From Chara braunii (lineage: Eukaryota; Streptophyta; Charophyceae; Charales; Characeae): 30,446 nucleotides of DNA. The DNA lies in the NCBI GenBank assembly GCA_003427395.1, contig BFEA01000422.1, forward strand, positions 1,061,178 through 1,091,623, given 5' to 3'. The notes under the pieces are model-generated. The model ran no database searches. It was not told where the DNA came from and saw nothing but the letters and a program-made list of their open reading frames with translations. How positions within the stretch are numbered: the first letter of the stretch is position 1; each line of letters starts with the position of its first letter. Of the stretch, positions 20,611-27,870 are shown in pieces. Both the position numbers and the translations under genes were made by a program.

Positions 20611-21800
20611 AGGGGTCAAAAGAGTACACTCTCTATTAAACTTGACATTTGTTTGTTTACTGCTTATGGTATCTTTCACATTTTTCACTTCAAGATTGTA
20701 GTAAGAGGCTTCATGAAAGTCTTTTACACATCGACCATACTCATACTATGACTTTTTCAACTTATGTGCACATACTAAGTGAGAGCGTGACTCTAAAATT
20801 TTGGACCCCTACAATCATAATATGAAAGTTGTTGTCGGTGCGAACCGATATATTGCTATATTATAATCGATGGAGTATATGTGAACGATTGTGTGAGAAT
20901 GAACTTTTAACGAATCGTTAATAAGTTTCGAGAATCATGAGTGCGGTAGTGCTGTAAACATTGTTTTCCTCTTCATTATACTTTGCCTCAATACAGTGAG
21001 TTTCAGTTAAGGTCCCCTCCAACGATACCAGTCAATAGCATGTGACCCCGGAGTTAAAAAAAAAAAAAAAAAAAAAGACTTCCGGGAGACCTTGACAATT
21101 TCTTCACGATTTTCTTTAGTGACTTTCATATTGTTAAGCTTGAAATTTTGGTTGAAAAGAAGAAAACCCATTTGGAGTGAGGGTCCATAAACATCTTGCG
21201 ACGTGTATCTGATAGATTCATGATGTCGAGCGATTTCTTACAGCCCTGAGGGGGGATGCATGTTCAAATGGTTCGCCAAGTCGTATTATTTTTTTTCCTT
21301 AAGCTTTTCCCTCATATTGTGTTTTTTTTTCCTCGTAAAACTCAAGATACTTTGTCGTCAGATAAGGTTTGCGTCTAGTGTTCGTTGACTTCAATATGCC
21401 TTGTGTGTTGCTAAGCAGTGAAGTAAAAATGAATTGTTTTGATTTTTTTGTCCACGTTATTAACATATGGGTTTATTTCTCGTTTGCAAGATTTAACTTA
21501 ACTCACTTGTTTGTTCTAGCTTAAGCAAACAACTCAGAAAAGAAGTAAGAAGCTTGTAGATTTTTTTTTATAAATGAAAGAAAAATTAAGCAAACTTTTA
21601 TCATTTCATTTACCATAAAATCCTCAATCACTTTAACATTTAATGAATGGACCAACAAAGTCAAACTCTCTCATATAAGTACACTCGTATTTAGCATGAT
21701 TTTTGTAAGAGATGTAGTGTTATGATTTATCCGGTTGCTCGTTGTTTAGGAAAATAGAGACTCACAATCATATTTAAGTTTTTTTTTTTTTCATTGTTAT
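20607..21800. other. A/T-rich intergenic sequence
   Basis: No gene recognised. An A-run of about 21 bases at 21,057-21,076 follows GTGACCCCGGAGTT and could be the tail of a SINE-like insertion, but the upstream sequence lacks clear A and B boxes. Poly(T) at 21,779-21,791 directly precedes the hAT-like repeat. Confidence 0.45.
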
Positions 21801-21810
21801 CACAATCATG

Positions 21811-21900
21811 GTTACCAAGCTGAACGTTCGAGGGCCATCGGGTTGACCCCCGAACATTTGTGCGTTCGGGGTCCCGTTCGGGGTCCGAATCTGAAGGGGT
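21811..21900 (+). mobile_element. hAT-like non-autonomous repeat, left part (split by the Penelope-like element)
   Basis: Begins GGTTACCAAGCTGAACGTTC and carries the GAACGTTCG/CCCGAAC vocabulary. It is cut at 21,900 and continues after the Penelope-like element at 27,871-28,451, whose end (CGAACTTCGACAACC) reads GGTTGTCGAAGTTCG in reverse complement, an imperfect terminal inverted repeat with this start. A second copy at 28,464 begins GGTTACCGGACCGAACGTTC. The CAGGGTG-type end of that copy suggests the hAT superfamily; no transposase is present. Confidence 0.55.
21892..21900. repeat. Target site duplication, left (TGAAGGGGT)
   Basis: TGAAGGGGT immediately precedes the left pseudo-LTR and recurs exactly at 27,862-27,870 just after the right pseudo-LTR. 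Confidence 0.75.
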
Positions 21901-22550
21901 GCTGTAATTTGTCGTTTTGTTTTTTAGGGTTCTTCTATTGGCTTCCGGAGGGTCGATGAGGCAGACTATGACCCAAATCCGGCCTTTCGCATAACGCTTT
22001 TCTGTTCCTGTATTTTTTCTGCATAAAGTGATTTCCACGACAATGAAGGACTTGGTCCTTTAGGACTAGGTTCAGACGATAAACACTGGCGGTACCTTGT
22101 AGGCTGTTGGGACCCTGTAGAATACAGGATAGTGCCGAAGAAGGACTTTCCGAGGCACGGCTCCGGACGCGGTCTTGGGGATGCAGAAACGTTTCGTAGA
22201 AGCACCGGCCTGGAAGTAAGATAAGTTGTTTCGCGTATCAAGCAAAGAGCTGAATACTATTAATAAGGAGTAGCAGTATAGGGAAGGTCTCTTTCTCATT
22301 TCGAGACATTCCCCTTCAGGATGACCGGTACTGGCACCGGTCGAAACGCGGCGTCGGGGGCCGCCAGTGTGCAACGCCGAAAGGTTCTGCATGATGCTTC
22401 ATCATTGTCTATATTTTTCGAAGCATAAGTTTCGTTTTGAGTGATGAAAGTTGACTATTTCGAGTACTCTATGCTGTGTGAGTGCTCACTGTTCATGTTT
22501 TGCATGGACTAAGACTTTGCAGCTTGCTGCATCGAAGAACTTTTTCATCT
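21901..22550 (+). repeat. Left pseudo-LTR of the Penelope-like element
   Basis: Runs from GCTGTAATTTGTCG to ATCGAAGAAC and TTTTTCATCT and is repeated at 27,215-27,860 in direct orientation. It lacks TG...CA ends, so it is not a classical LTR. It contains the double hairpin at 22,323-22,364. In Penelope-like elements such repeats arise from tandem or partly tandem insertion and hold the promoter. Confidence 0.85.
22315..22364 (+). other. Double hairpin joined by GAAAC in left pseudo-LTR (hammerhead-like)
   Basis: GACCGGT (22,323-22,329) pairs perfectly with ACCGGTC (22,336-22,342) around ACTGGC. GAAAC follows, then GCGGC (22,348-22,352) pairs with GCCGC (22,360-22,364). A stem, GAAA and a second stem is the arrangement of hammerhead stems II and III. 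The 5' core here is TTCAGGA rather than CUGANGA, and a cleavable NUH is not evident after the second stem, so activity is doubtful. Confidence 0.5.
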
Positions 22551-22748
22551 CACTGTCGAACGCTTCAACCAATCGAGGGAAGTTACTCGGCTGATGGTGC
22601 TAGCGATTCTAGGAGCTACGTGATAGGAGCTACGAGATACGAGCTACAACTTACGAGCTGAGACTTACGGACGTGATCGCGGGAAGACACCGATCGTTGG
22701 GTGATCGTAGGAGTAAAGTGCAGAAGGGTCATTGAAGGCCTAAAGAAG

Positions 22749-23348
22749 ATGTATAATAGAAGAAGTGATTACAGAGGATATGAGAGTGGTGGCTGGGATG
22801 AAAGACGAGATAGAGGGAGAGGAGATCGTAGGGATAGGAGTGAGGATGAAAGAATGGGGTGGTCCACGGATGAGCAAGGAGGAAGAAGCCTTGGAAGGGC
22901 GAGGCAAATCAAGTGCTATGAGTGCGGCGAGTTTGGGCATTATAAAAGTCAGTGCCCAAGGCTGCAAGGAAGATACGGAGGAGGAAGAAGGGTTCCTTCC
23001 ATTACTCTCAGTCGAGAGTTTGAGGAATCCTTGAACTCCGTAGGAAAAATTGCGAAATACTTGTTTGACCAGAGGAAAGAAGAGGAGGACGCGAGACGTG
23101 AAGCCGATGAAAAAAAGAAAAAAGATGAAGAGGCGAAAGTAGCGAAGGAGGAAGAGATGAAGGCTGAGAATGAGAAGAAGCAACGGAAAGCGGAGAAAGA
23201 AGCGAAGAGGCAGTGGGATCTCAAGAAGCTGCTAACAGAACAAAGAAAGGAGTATCAAAAGTATCTGGACAAGCTAGCTACGAAGATGAAGAACATTTCA
23301 GTTGAAAAGAAAAAGAAAGGAAAGACTGTTGTGGCTAATATCATCTAG
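22749..23348 (+). CDS. ORF1 of the element: gag-like zinc-knuckle and coiled-coil protein (199 aa)
   Basis: Starting at MYNRRSDYRG, residues 1-50 are Arg/Asp/Gly-rich, like an RNA-binding tail. Residues 56-69 form a CCHC zinc knuckle, CYECGEFGHYKSQC (C-x2-C-x4-H-x4-C), typical of nucleic-acid chaperones of retroelements. Residues about 90-190 are Lys/Glu-rich with heptad character and probably form a long coiled coil. An in-frame start 16 codons upstream exists, but the Met chosen begins the compositionally coherent protein. The stop at 23,346-23,348 is followed in the next frame by acidic/serine-rich and AT-hook-like sequence, so the original protein may have been longer and broken by an indel near 23,300-23,345. 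It should bind element RNA. A gag-like ORF is not a usual part of Penelope-like elements as I know them. Confidence 0.7.
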   Translation: MYNRRSDYRGYESGGWDERRDRGRGDRRDRSEDERMGWSTDEQGGRSLGRARQIKCYECGEFGHYKSQCPRLQGRYGGGRRVPSITLSREFEESLNSVGKIAKYLFDQRKEEEDARREADEKKKKDEEAKVAKEEEMKAENEKKQRKAEKEAKRQWDLKKLLTEQRKEYQKYLDKLATKMKNISVEKKKKGKTVVANII

Positions 23349-23583
23349 CTCCGGGGAGGATGAGGCCTCTGAAGAAGAGACGTCGCTCAAAGATAAGAGA
23401 AAGAGGAGGGAATCTACCAGAGCAGTGGTGAACAGCCCACCAGTGGAGACGCCGCTAAAGACGGGAAAGCGCGAAGAAGCCTCGACACCTATGAGCCGGA
23501 AAGGGAGGGGGCGGCCAACTAAAGTCGACGCTCAAGCAGCAAGGATGGCTAAAGGGAGGACCCTTGGGAGGGAGTGCCGCTAG
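23302..23583 (+). pseudogene. Ser/Glu/Lys-rich segment with AT-hook-like motif
   Basis: In the next frame after ORF1, SSSSGEDEASEEETSLKDK leads into basic sequence and then RKGRGRPTKVDAQAARMAKG, in which GRGRP is an AT-hook-like core that would contact the minor groove of A/T DNA. It overlaps the end of ORF1 by about 45 bases and most likely continued it before a one-base indel. It ends at TAG (23,581-23,583) just as the following frame opens. Confidence 0.5.
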
Positions 23584-23855
23584 GCAGAAAGTATGTCACG
23601 GAGTCGGCGTACATAAAGGCGGTACGGAAAACCCTGGGGTCTTTCTACCCGGAAACACTACAGCTGATGTGCCAAGGAGCAGGGATTCCGTTTTTTGACA
23701 TAAACGATGATGTGGATGTGTTAGCGGAATTAAGAGTCACATACTATTTTCGAGACAGGCGTCAGCCAGGGTCGACCTCAAGCAAACCAGATGAAGGAGG
23801 TCAGCTGAAGGAAGAGCTTAGGGATCCAGAGGAGGAGAAAGATCCCGGAGTCTGA
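23574..23855 (+). pseudogene. Possible SAP-like segment of the element polyprotein
   Basis: About 93 residues. The section YPETLQLMCQGAGIPFFDIN followed by DDVDVLAELRVTYYF resembles the helix-loop-helix spacing of SAP-type DNA-binding motifs (Leu, Cys, Gly-Ile-Pro, then a Leu-rich helix), but this is a weak visual match. The tail (KPDEGGQLKEELRDPEEEKD) is acidic. It lies between the AT-hook segment and the nuclease, in a different frame from each. It could be a frame-shifted linker of one long protein or the start of ORF2. Confidence 0.4.
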
Positions 23856-23934
23856 AACGTGGAGTATCCTAAGTGAGTTTCTCGCTTGGAGGAGATGGTG
23901 TAGACTGAGTCGAAGAGGGAAGGAGCTGAGAGAT

Positions 23935-24339
23935 TTGGTAGTTAGAATCTTGCGAAACGCTCTTTTACTGTTGGTTCTGGAAGATGAAGTAGAATGGGGA
24001 CGAAAATTTGTCGAGAGTATTTGGGATATTTTCGAGAAGAACAGGGAGTGGTGGGACAACCCTAAGTCATGTGTCTATGTCCTGTTAGACCCCCGGTGCA
24101 GGCTAATCTATGTAGGCAAGACCGAAAGGACGCTTGCCGAAAGATGGTCTGAACACATAGGGAGAACTCTGGCCTTCGAGGATCACAGAAGAAGGAATAA
24201 GCTTTATTCTTGGCTTAGGAAATGGGGCTGGGACTTCTATATTCCCATCCCGATAGCCTGAGCTTCGAAGGATGAGCTGGAAGGCCTTGAGCAGAGAATT
24301 ATCTGGAGATGGTCACCTGCACTAAACGTGAACGGTTAG
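23935..24339 (+). pseudogene. GIY-YIG endonuclease domain of the element
   Basis: Residues 46-74 read CVYVLLDPRCRLIYVGKTER followed by TLAERWSEH. VYV and IYVG are the GIY and YIG strands with both catalytic tyrosines, Arg70 is the conserved arginine of the following helix, and His74 follows. The domain nicks target DNA for insertion. An in-frame TGA at 24,259-24,261 interrupts it. The same frame then continues DELEGLEQRIIWRWSPALNV, which supplies the metal-binding Glu helix and the usual PxLN ending, to TAG at 24,337-24,339. A basic stretch (KKKKKSKRKG, possibly a nuclear localisation signal) remains open in this frame to about 24,495. No CCHH zinc finger is visible, as reported for Chlamys-type elements. 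The nuclease lies upstream of the RT, the reverse of classical Penelope. Confidence 0.8.
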
Positions 24340-24536
24340 AGGGGCAGTAAGAAAAAGAAGAAGAGCAAGAGGAAGGGAAGGAGAGAGAGAGAAAAAAAAC
24401 GAAATTCTGTTTTCGAGAACGAGACAGTTGTGCGATTTACAGTAAAAAATGAAGAGAGTAGCATGAGATTGTCCGGAGTTCTCACAAAGCGGTAGGGAAA
24501 GAGAGAACGAGTGATCCGCTCTTGTGGAGGTAAGAT

Positions 24537-24842
24537 ATGGGGAGAAGATTGAAGCGTTGTAAGAAGGAACTTTCGAAGAAGGCGGGCAAATCCAACTCAC
24601 CAGAATTCGTGAGAGGCGTCAAGGGAATCCCAGCGATGAAGAAACTCCTACACCAGATTCTCAGGCTGCCATGGGCGAAGAAGAAGCTGGAAAAAATGCA
24701 AATTGAAGATCTGGCAGAACTCTACAGTAACATACGCGCATTCTCCAGAAAGGAAACTAGAAAGACCATGAAGAACATTGTGGATGGAGTGGTGAGAAAA
24801 AGGTTCCAGATCAGTTTCAGGAAGAAAATGGTGGTGGTGTAA
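24537..24842 (+). pseudogene. Basic helical linker segment between nuclease and CxC region
   Basis: About 101 residues, rich in Lys and Arg, with predicted-helix character (KKLLHQILRLPWAKKKLEKM, then IEDLAELYSNIRAFSRKE). No named domain is recognised. Its position suggests it belongs to the RT N-terminal extension, functionally comparable with RNA-binding regions upstream of telomerase and Penelope RTs. It is in a different frame from the nuclease and from the CxC part. Confidence 0.45.
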
Positions 24843-24937
24843 GATATGATGAGAGGGTGTTAACAGCGGAGACTAGGCGAGGAATGGTTGAGAAAATTTG
24901 TCGCCTTCATCCTTCTGCTGCTGTTGCGAAGCTATGA

Positions 24938-25609
24938 TGTCGAAAGCTACAACTTGTCTGGAAGAAGAACCAGACTCTTGGCCAGCTCCTCCACAACCAT
25001 CGCGACGTCAGTCGTCAGATGGCAGTTGTCTGCAAGTGCGCAGACCTTGACCTCCCAAAACAGGGAGGACACGTAGTATTTCGCTTGAGCTCCAAAACCG
25101 ATCTGTGCGACAAACTGTTCAACGCGAAGAATGTCATTCGAGCAGTTGACTGCGAAAGGAAGGACGTTGCCCTATGCAAGGAGCTTAATGAAGCTCTCAA
25201 GAAAGGAGAGAAGGTTGATAACAGTCGTATTTTTTTCACCACTTCAGGATACCCTTCACCACTTCAGGATGCAGCCTGGCTAAACAGGTGGTTTTCAGGG
25301 TCTTTGGAGCTTTCACCACTTCATGACCATTCAGGATTAGCCAGGCTGCATCCTCAAGTGGTGAAGGGTAGTTTTCATGGTCTTCGAACCTTTCACCACT
25401 TCAGGACCATTCAGGATTTTCAGACTGCCCAGAACTCTCACTTGACCACTTCAGGATACCCTTCACCACTTCAGGATGCAGCCTGCCTAAACAGGTGGTT
25501 TTTTCAGGGTCTTCGGACCTTTCACCACTTCAGGATCATTCAAGATTTTCAGACTATCAAAAACTTACACTTCAGAATTTTCATTTCAGAATTTTCAGCT
25601 ACCCGATAA
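24938..25609 (+). pseudogene. CxC linker region, read through into a minisatellite
   Basis: After an in-frame TGA at 24,935, the frame reads KKNQTLGQLLHNHRDVSRQM, then VVCKCADLDLPKQGGHVVFR and a region with two more Cys (VDCERKDVALCKELNE). The CKC is the CxC motif that characterises the short domain between N-terminal GIY-YIG and RT in Naiad/Chlamys elements. From about 25,235 the sequence is a repeat that keeps this frame open for a further ~120 residues (TTSGYPSPLQDAA and LNRWF recur) until TAA at 25,607-25,609. The RT begins in another frame just after. The repeat-encoded part is probably not original protein. Confidence 0.7.
25235..25590. repeat. Minisatellite with nested inverted repeat inside the element's coding region
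   Basis: The phrase TTTCACCACTTCAGGA recurs about six times. A longer unit starting near 25,239 recurs near 25,446 (offset 207 bases, a multiple of three). Within the first unit, 25,250-25,283 and 25,337-25,370 form a 34-bp inverted repeat with a single mismatch around a 53-base spacer. The tract separates the CxC region from the RT. It may be an inserted element or a local expansion. Confidence 0.8.
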
Positions 25610-25613
25610 CCGC

Positions 25614-26816
25614 TTGTGCAAGAAAGCTGGTATCGAAGACCACTGGACTCTACAGCAAGCCAGACGATGTATGAGCAGTAAAAATGTTGAAGACGAGGGG
25701 CTGATGGATAGGGTACGAGAAGTGAAAGAGCAATGGGAGGTCTTGGTGTTTAGCCCTCTGGACAAGAACCAGGCTGAGATTCTTGTCTTGTATCCGATGA
25801 AGTACGTCGATGGAATGGAGAGGACGTTTTGGGGAAATGAGGTTTTTGAAGCAGTGTGGGAAAAAGAAGAAGAGGTTATGAGGAGGAGAGTAAGAAGGGA
25901 ATTCAAGGAGGTGGGATTGTCGAAGATAGGTACATGGGAGTTGAAAGGGAGCTGGGGAAAGTCGTATGTACTGCCAAAACACAAGGATCAAGAAAAATTC
26001 AGACCGATTTCTCCATCGTTTCTGGAGCCGGCTAAGTTGGTCAACCAGAGAGTGGCCACGACACTTAACCACCTGTTCTTCTGTCTTCCGAAGAGCGAAC
26101 ACTTTAATCTCAAGTCAACAAGCTTACTGAAAGGAAGGTTTGATGAAGTCAACAGGTGGGCGAAAAGTAGGAAGAATGGAGAGGTGGTAGGAGTAGTCTA
26201 CGACATCAAGGAGATGTTCAGTAGGCTACCTCATGAGTCGGTTATCAAGGCAATCGATTGGATCCTGGGGTGGTATGAAAAGAAAGGTAAGAAGACGGTA
26301 AAAATCAGGAGGAGAGGGAAGGGGGCAACATTTGGAAAGAAAGAAGGAGAGGATGGATGGGTGGATGTCGATTTCGGCTCCATCAGAGAGATGGTGAAGT
26401 TTGATCTCAAAAACACACTGCTCTTGGCATCGGGTCGATTGATTAGGCAGAACGAAGCGATACCAATGGGAAAGTCTAGTAGTCCCCCGATTGCATGCAT
26501 TTTGTGTGCGTACTTTGAAAACAAGTTTTTGAAGATAATGGGGAAGGACGCAAAGTTGGTGCAAGGAATTCGATTGGTTGATGACGTTTCTCTGTTTGTT
26601 TGGAAGAAATGGGGGAAGAATGAGCAAAATAAGGTTGATAGTGTGATAAGGAAGTTTGAGTGTTGTTATGATGAGAAGTTGGTACTGAAGAAGACTGATG
26701 ACGGAAGTGGGGAGTGGGGTTTCCTGGGTTGTAGGATTAAGATAGAAGAAGGAAGGGTTGGCTGCTGGTTTCGGGCGAAGAACTTTTCTGAAATATGGGA
26801 GGGAGGGAAAAAATGA
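25614..26816 (+). CDS. Reverse transcriptase (fingers and palm) of the Penelope-like element, 400 aa fragment
   Basis: FSPLDKN (residues 47-52) and KFRPI (128-132) are the N-terminal RT blocks. DIKEMFSRLP (197-206) is motif A, with Asp197. IPMGKSSSPP (283-292) is motif B, LVDDVSLF (321-328) is motif C with Asp323/Asp324, and FLGCRIKIEEG (370-380) is the motif D/E region. All three catalytic aspartates are present. About 70 residues, including a Lys/Arg/Gly-rich stretch, lie between motifs A and B, the place of the insertion-in-fingers domain shared by telomerase and N-terminal-nuclease Penelope elements. The frame opens directly after the minisatellite without a convincing Met, so it was part of a longer protein. 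TGA at 26,814 cuts off the thumb; the thumb continues in another frame. Confidence 0.85.
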   Translation: MCKKAGIEDHWTLQQARRCMSSKNVEDEGLMDRVREVKEQWEVLVFSPLDKNQAEILVLYPMKYVDGMERTFWGNEVFEAVWEKEEEVMRRRVRREFKEVGLSKIGTWELKGSWGKSYVLPKHKDQEKFRPISPSFLEPAKLVNQRVATTLNHLFFCLPKSEHFNLKSTSLLKGRFDEVNRWAKSRKNGEVVGVVYDIKEMFSRLPHESVIKAIDWILGWYEKKGKKTVKIRRRGKGATFGKKEGEDGWVDVDFGSIREMVKFDLKNTLLLASGRLIRQNEAIPMGKSSSPPIACILCAYFENKFLKIMGKDAKLVQGIRLVDDVSLFVWKKWGKNEQNKVDSVIRKFECCYDEKLVLKKTDDGSGEWGFLGCRIKIEEGRVGCWFRAKNFSEIWEGGKK

Positions 26817-27070
26817 GGTATAAATGTTTTCAAGACTTCAGCTCCTTTACATGTATGAAGCAGAAGAGGATGTTGGTAAATAGTATGCTTCACAAAATCC
26901 GAGAATGCACCATGCCAGGATGCAGGGTGGATGAATGCTTGCTCATGCTGAAACGCGAACTGCGACTTCAGGCTTACCCTGGAATGGTGTTCGCTAGGAT
27001 CCTGCAAGGTTTTGTTCGCAGATGTGTCCCAGACTGGGTTGAAGCTGCTCGGAGAGTCCTCCTAAGTTGA
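26795..27070 (+). pseudogene. RT thumb region, displaced by a one-base frameshift
   Basis: In the frame two bases on, MRYKCFQDFSSFTCMKQKRM follows directly on the palm, then LVNSMLHKIRECTMP, LMLKRELRLQAYP and a final helix ending RRVLLS. The QDF, KQKR and tyrosine-proline spacing resembles thumb sequences of Penelope-class RTs. The switch falls in the run GGGAAAAAATGA; one more A would restore continuity, so a single-base deletion in a homopolymer explains it. The frame ends at TGA (27,068-27,070), about 145 bases before the right pseudo-LTR. No C-terminal nuclease follows, in keeping with the permuted layout. Confidence 0.7.
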
Positions 27071-27214
27071 GGAAGTAATCGTTGCGCTGAAACGCGAGCC
27101 ACGAGGAGTTCTTGTTATCGAATTTCTCTGAATTTTTTCTGATTTTTGTTTTTTTAAATTGTTTTTCTTTCTTTGTTTTTGTTTTGAAATTCGTTCTGTC
27201 TCATTTGATAGGAT

Positions 27215-27860
27215 TGCTGTAATTTGTCGTTTTTTTTTTTTGGGTTCTTATGTTGGAGGGTCGATGAGGTAGACTTCGACCAAAATCCGGCCTTTCGCAT
27301 AACGTTTTTATGTTCCTGTATTTTTTTATGCATAAAGTGATTTCCACGGCAATGAAGGACTTGGTCCTTTAGGACTAGGTTCAGATGATAAACACCGACG
27401 GTACCTTGTAGGCTGTTGGGACCCTGTAGAATACAACATAGTGCCGAAAAGGGCTTTCTAAGGCACGTCTCTGGACGCGATCTTGGGGAAGCAGAAACGT
27501 TTCGTAGAAGCACCGGCGTGAAAGTAAGATAAGTTATTCCACGTATCAAGCAAAAAGTTGAATACTATTAATAAGGAGTAGTAGTATAGGGAAAGTCTCT
27601 TTCTCATTTCGAGACATCCCCCCTGAGGATCACCGGTACTGGCACCGGTCGAAACGCGGCGTTGGGGGCCGCCAGTGTGCAGCGCTGAAAGGTTCTGCAT
27701 GATGCTTCGTCATTGTCTATATACTTTTCGAAGCATAAGTTTCATTTTGAGTGATGAAAGTTGACTATTTCGAGTACTCTATGTTGTGTGAGTGTTCACT
27801 GTTCATGTTTTGCATAGACTAAGACTTTGCGGTTTGCTACATCGAAGAACTTTTCCATCT
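27215..27860 (+). repeat. Right pseudo-LTR of the Penelope-like element
   Basis: Direct repeat of 21,901-22,550, beginning GCTGTAATTTGTCG and ending TTTTCCATCT. It differs from the left copy by scattered substitutions and small indels, mostly C/T and G/A changes, and lacks a short segment near its start (the TTCCGG part of the left copy). The target duplication follows at 27,862. Confidence 0.85.
27623..27672 (+). other. Double hairpin joined by GAAAC in right pseudo-LTR
   Basis: Here the 5' core reads CTGAGGA (27,623-27,629), a match to hammerhead CUGANGA. ACCGGT (27,632-27,637) pairs with ACCGGT (27,644-27,649), GAAAC follows, and GCGGC (27,656-27,660) pairs with GCCGC (27,668-27,672). One or two extra bases separate CTGAGGA from the first stem. 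The left copy keeps the stem but has a changed core. Confidence 0.5.
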
Positions 27861-27861
27861 T

Positions 27862-27870
27862 TGAAGGGGT
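27862..27870. repeat. Target site duplication, right (TGAAGGGGT)
   Basis: Exact copy of 21,892-21,900, immediately after the right pseudo-LTR. It supports insertion of the whole 5.96-kb unit in one event. Confidence 0.75.

Larger units (their letters stand above)
21901..27860 (+). mobile_element. Penelope-like retroelement, Chlamys-type (nuclease before RT), full length, degraded
   Basis: About 5.96 kb between 9-base target duplications. It carries direct terminal repeats (21,901-22,550 and 27,215-27,860) and, in order, a zinc-knuckle/coiled-coil ORF, a basic AT-hook-like segment, a GIY-YIG nuclease, a CxC linker, and a reverse transcriptase with FSPLDKN, motif A DIKEMF, motif B IPMGKSSSPP and motif C LVDD. 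GIY-YIG plus RT identifies the Penelope class. Nuclease first, a CxC motif between the domains, an insert between motifs A and B, and no visible CCHH finger beside the nuclease are features published for Chlamys elements. Coding pieces fall in different frames with several stops, so the copy is dead unless some breaks are introns. By eye the two terminal repeats differ at about 22 sites in a 250-base stretch, mostly transitions, which implies an old insertion. Confidence 0.85.

Noticed and set aside
20457-20751. Arg-Glu repeat open frames (and Leu-Ser frames on the other strand)
   Set aside because: They are translations of the GA microsatellite.
24259-24261. UGA as selenocysteine in the nuclease
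   Set aside because: No selenocysteine machinery is known in land plants, a TAG follows in the same frame, and the rest of the element is full of frame breaks.
24888-25076. Hydrophobic 62-codon frame resembling a signal peptide (FVAFILLLLL)
   Set aside because: It overlaps the CxC region in the wrong frame; the true frame carries LGQLLHNHRDVSRQM and CKC.
21901-27860. Interpretation of the 6-kb element as an LTR retrotransposon
   Set aside because: Terminal repeats lack TG...CA ends; no protease, RNase H or integrase motif is present, and no primer-binding site complementary to a tRNA was seen. GIY-YIG plus a CxC motif and Penelope-type RT blocks explain the content better.
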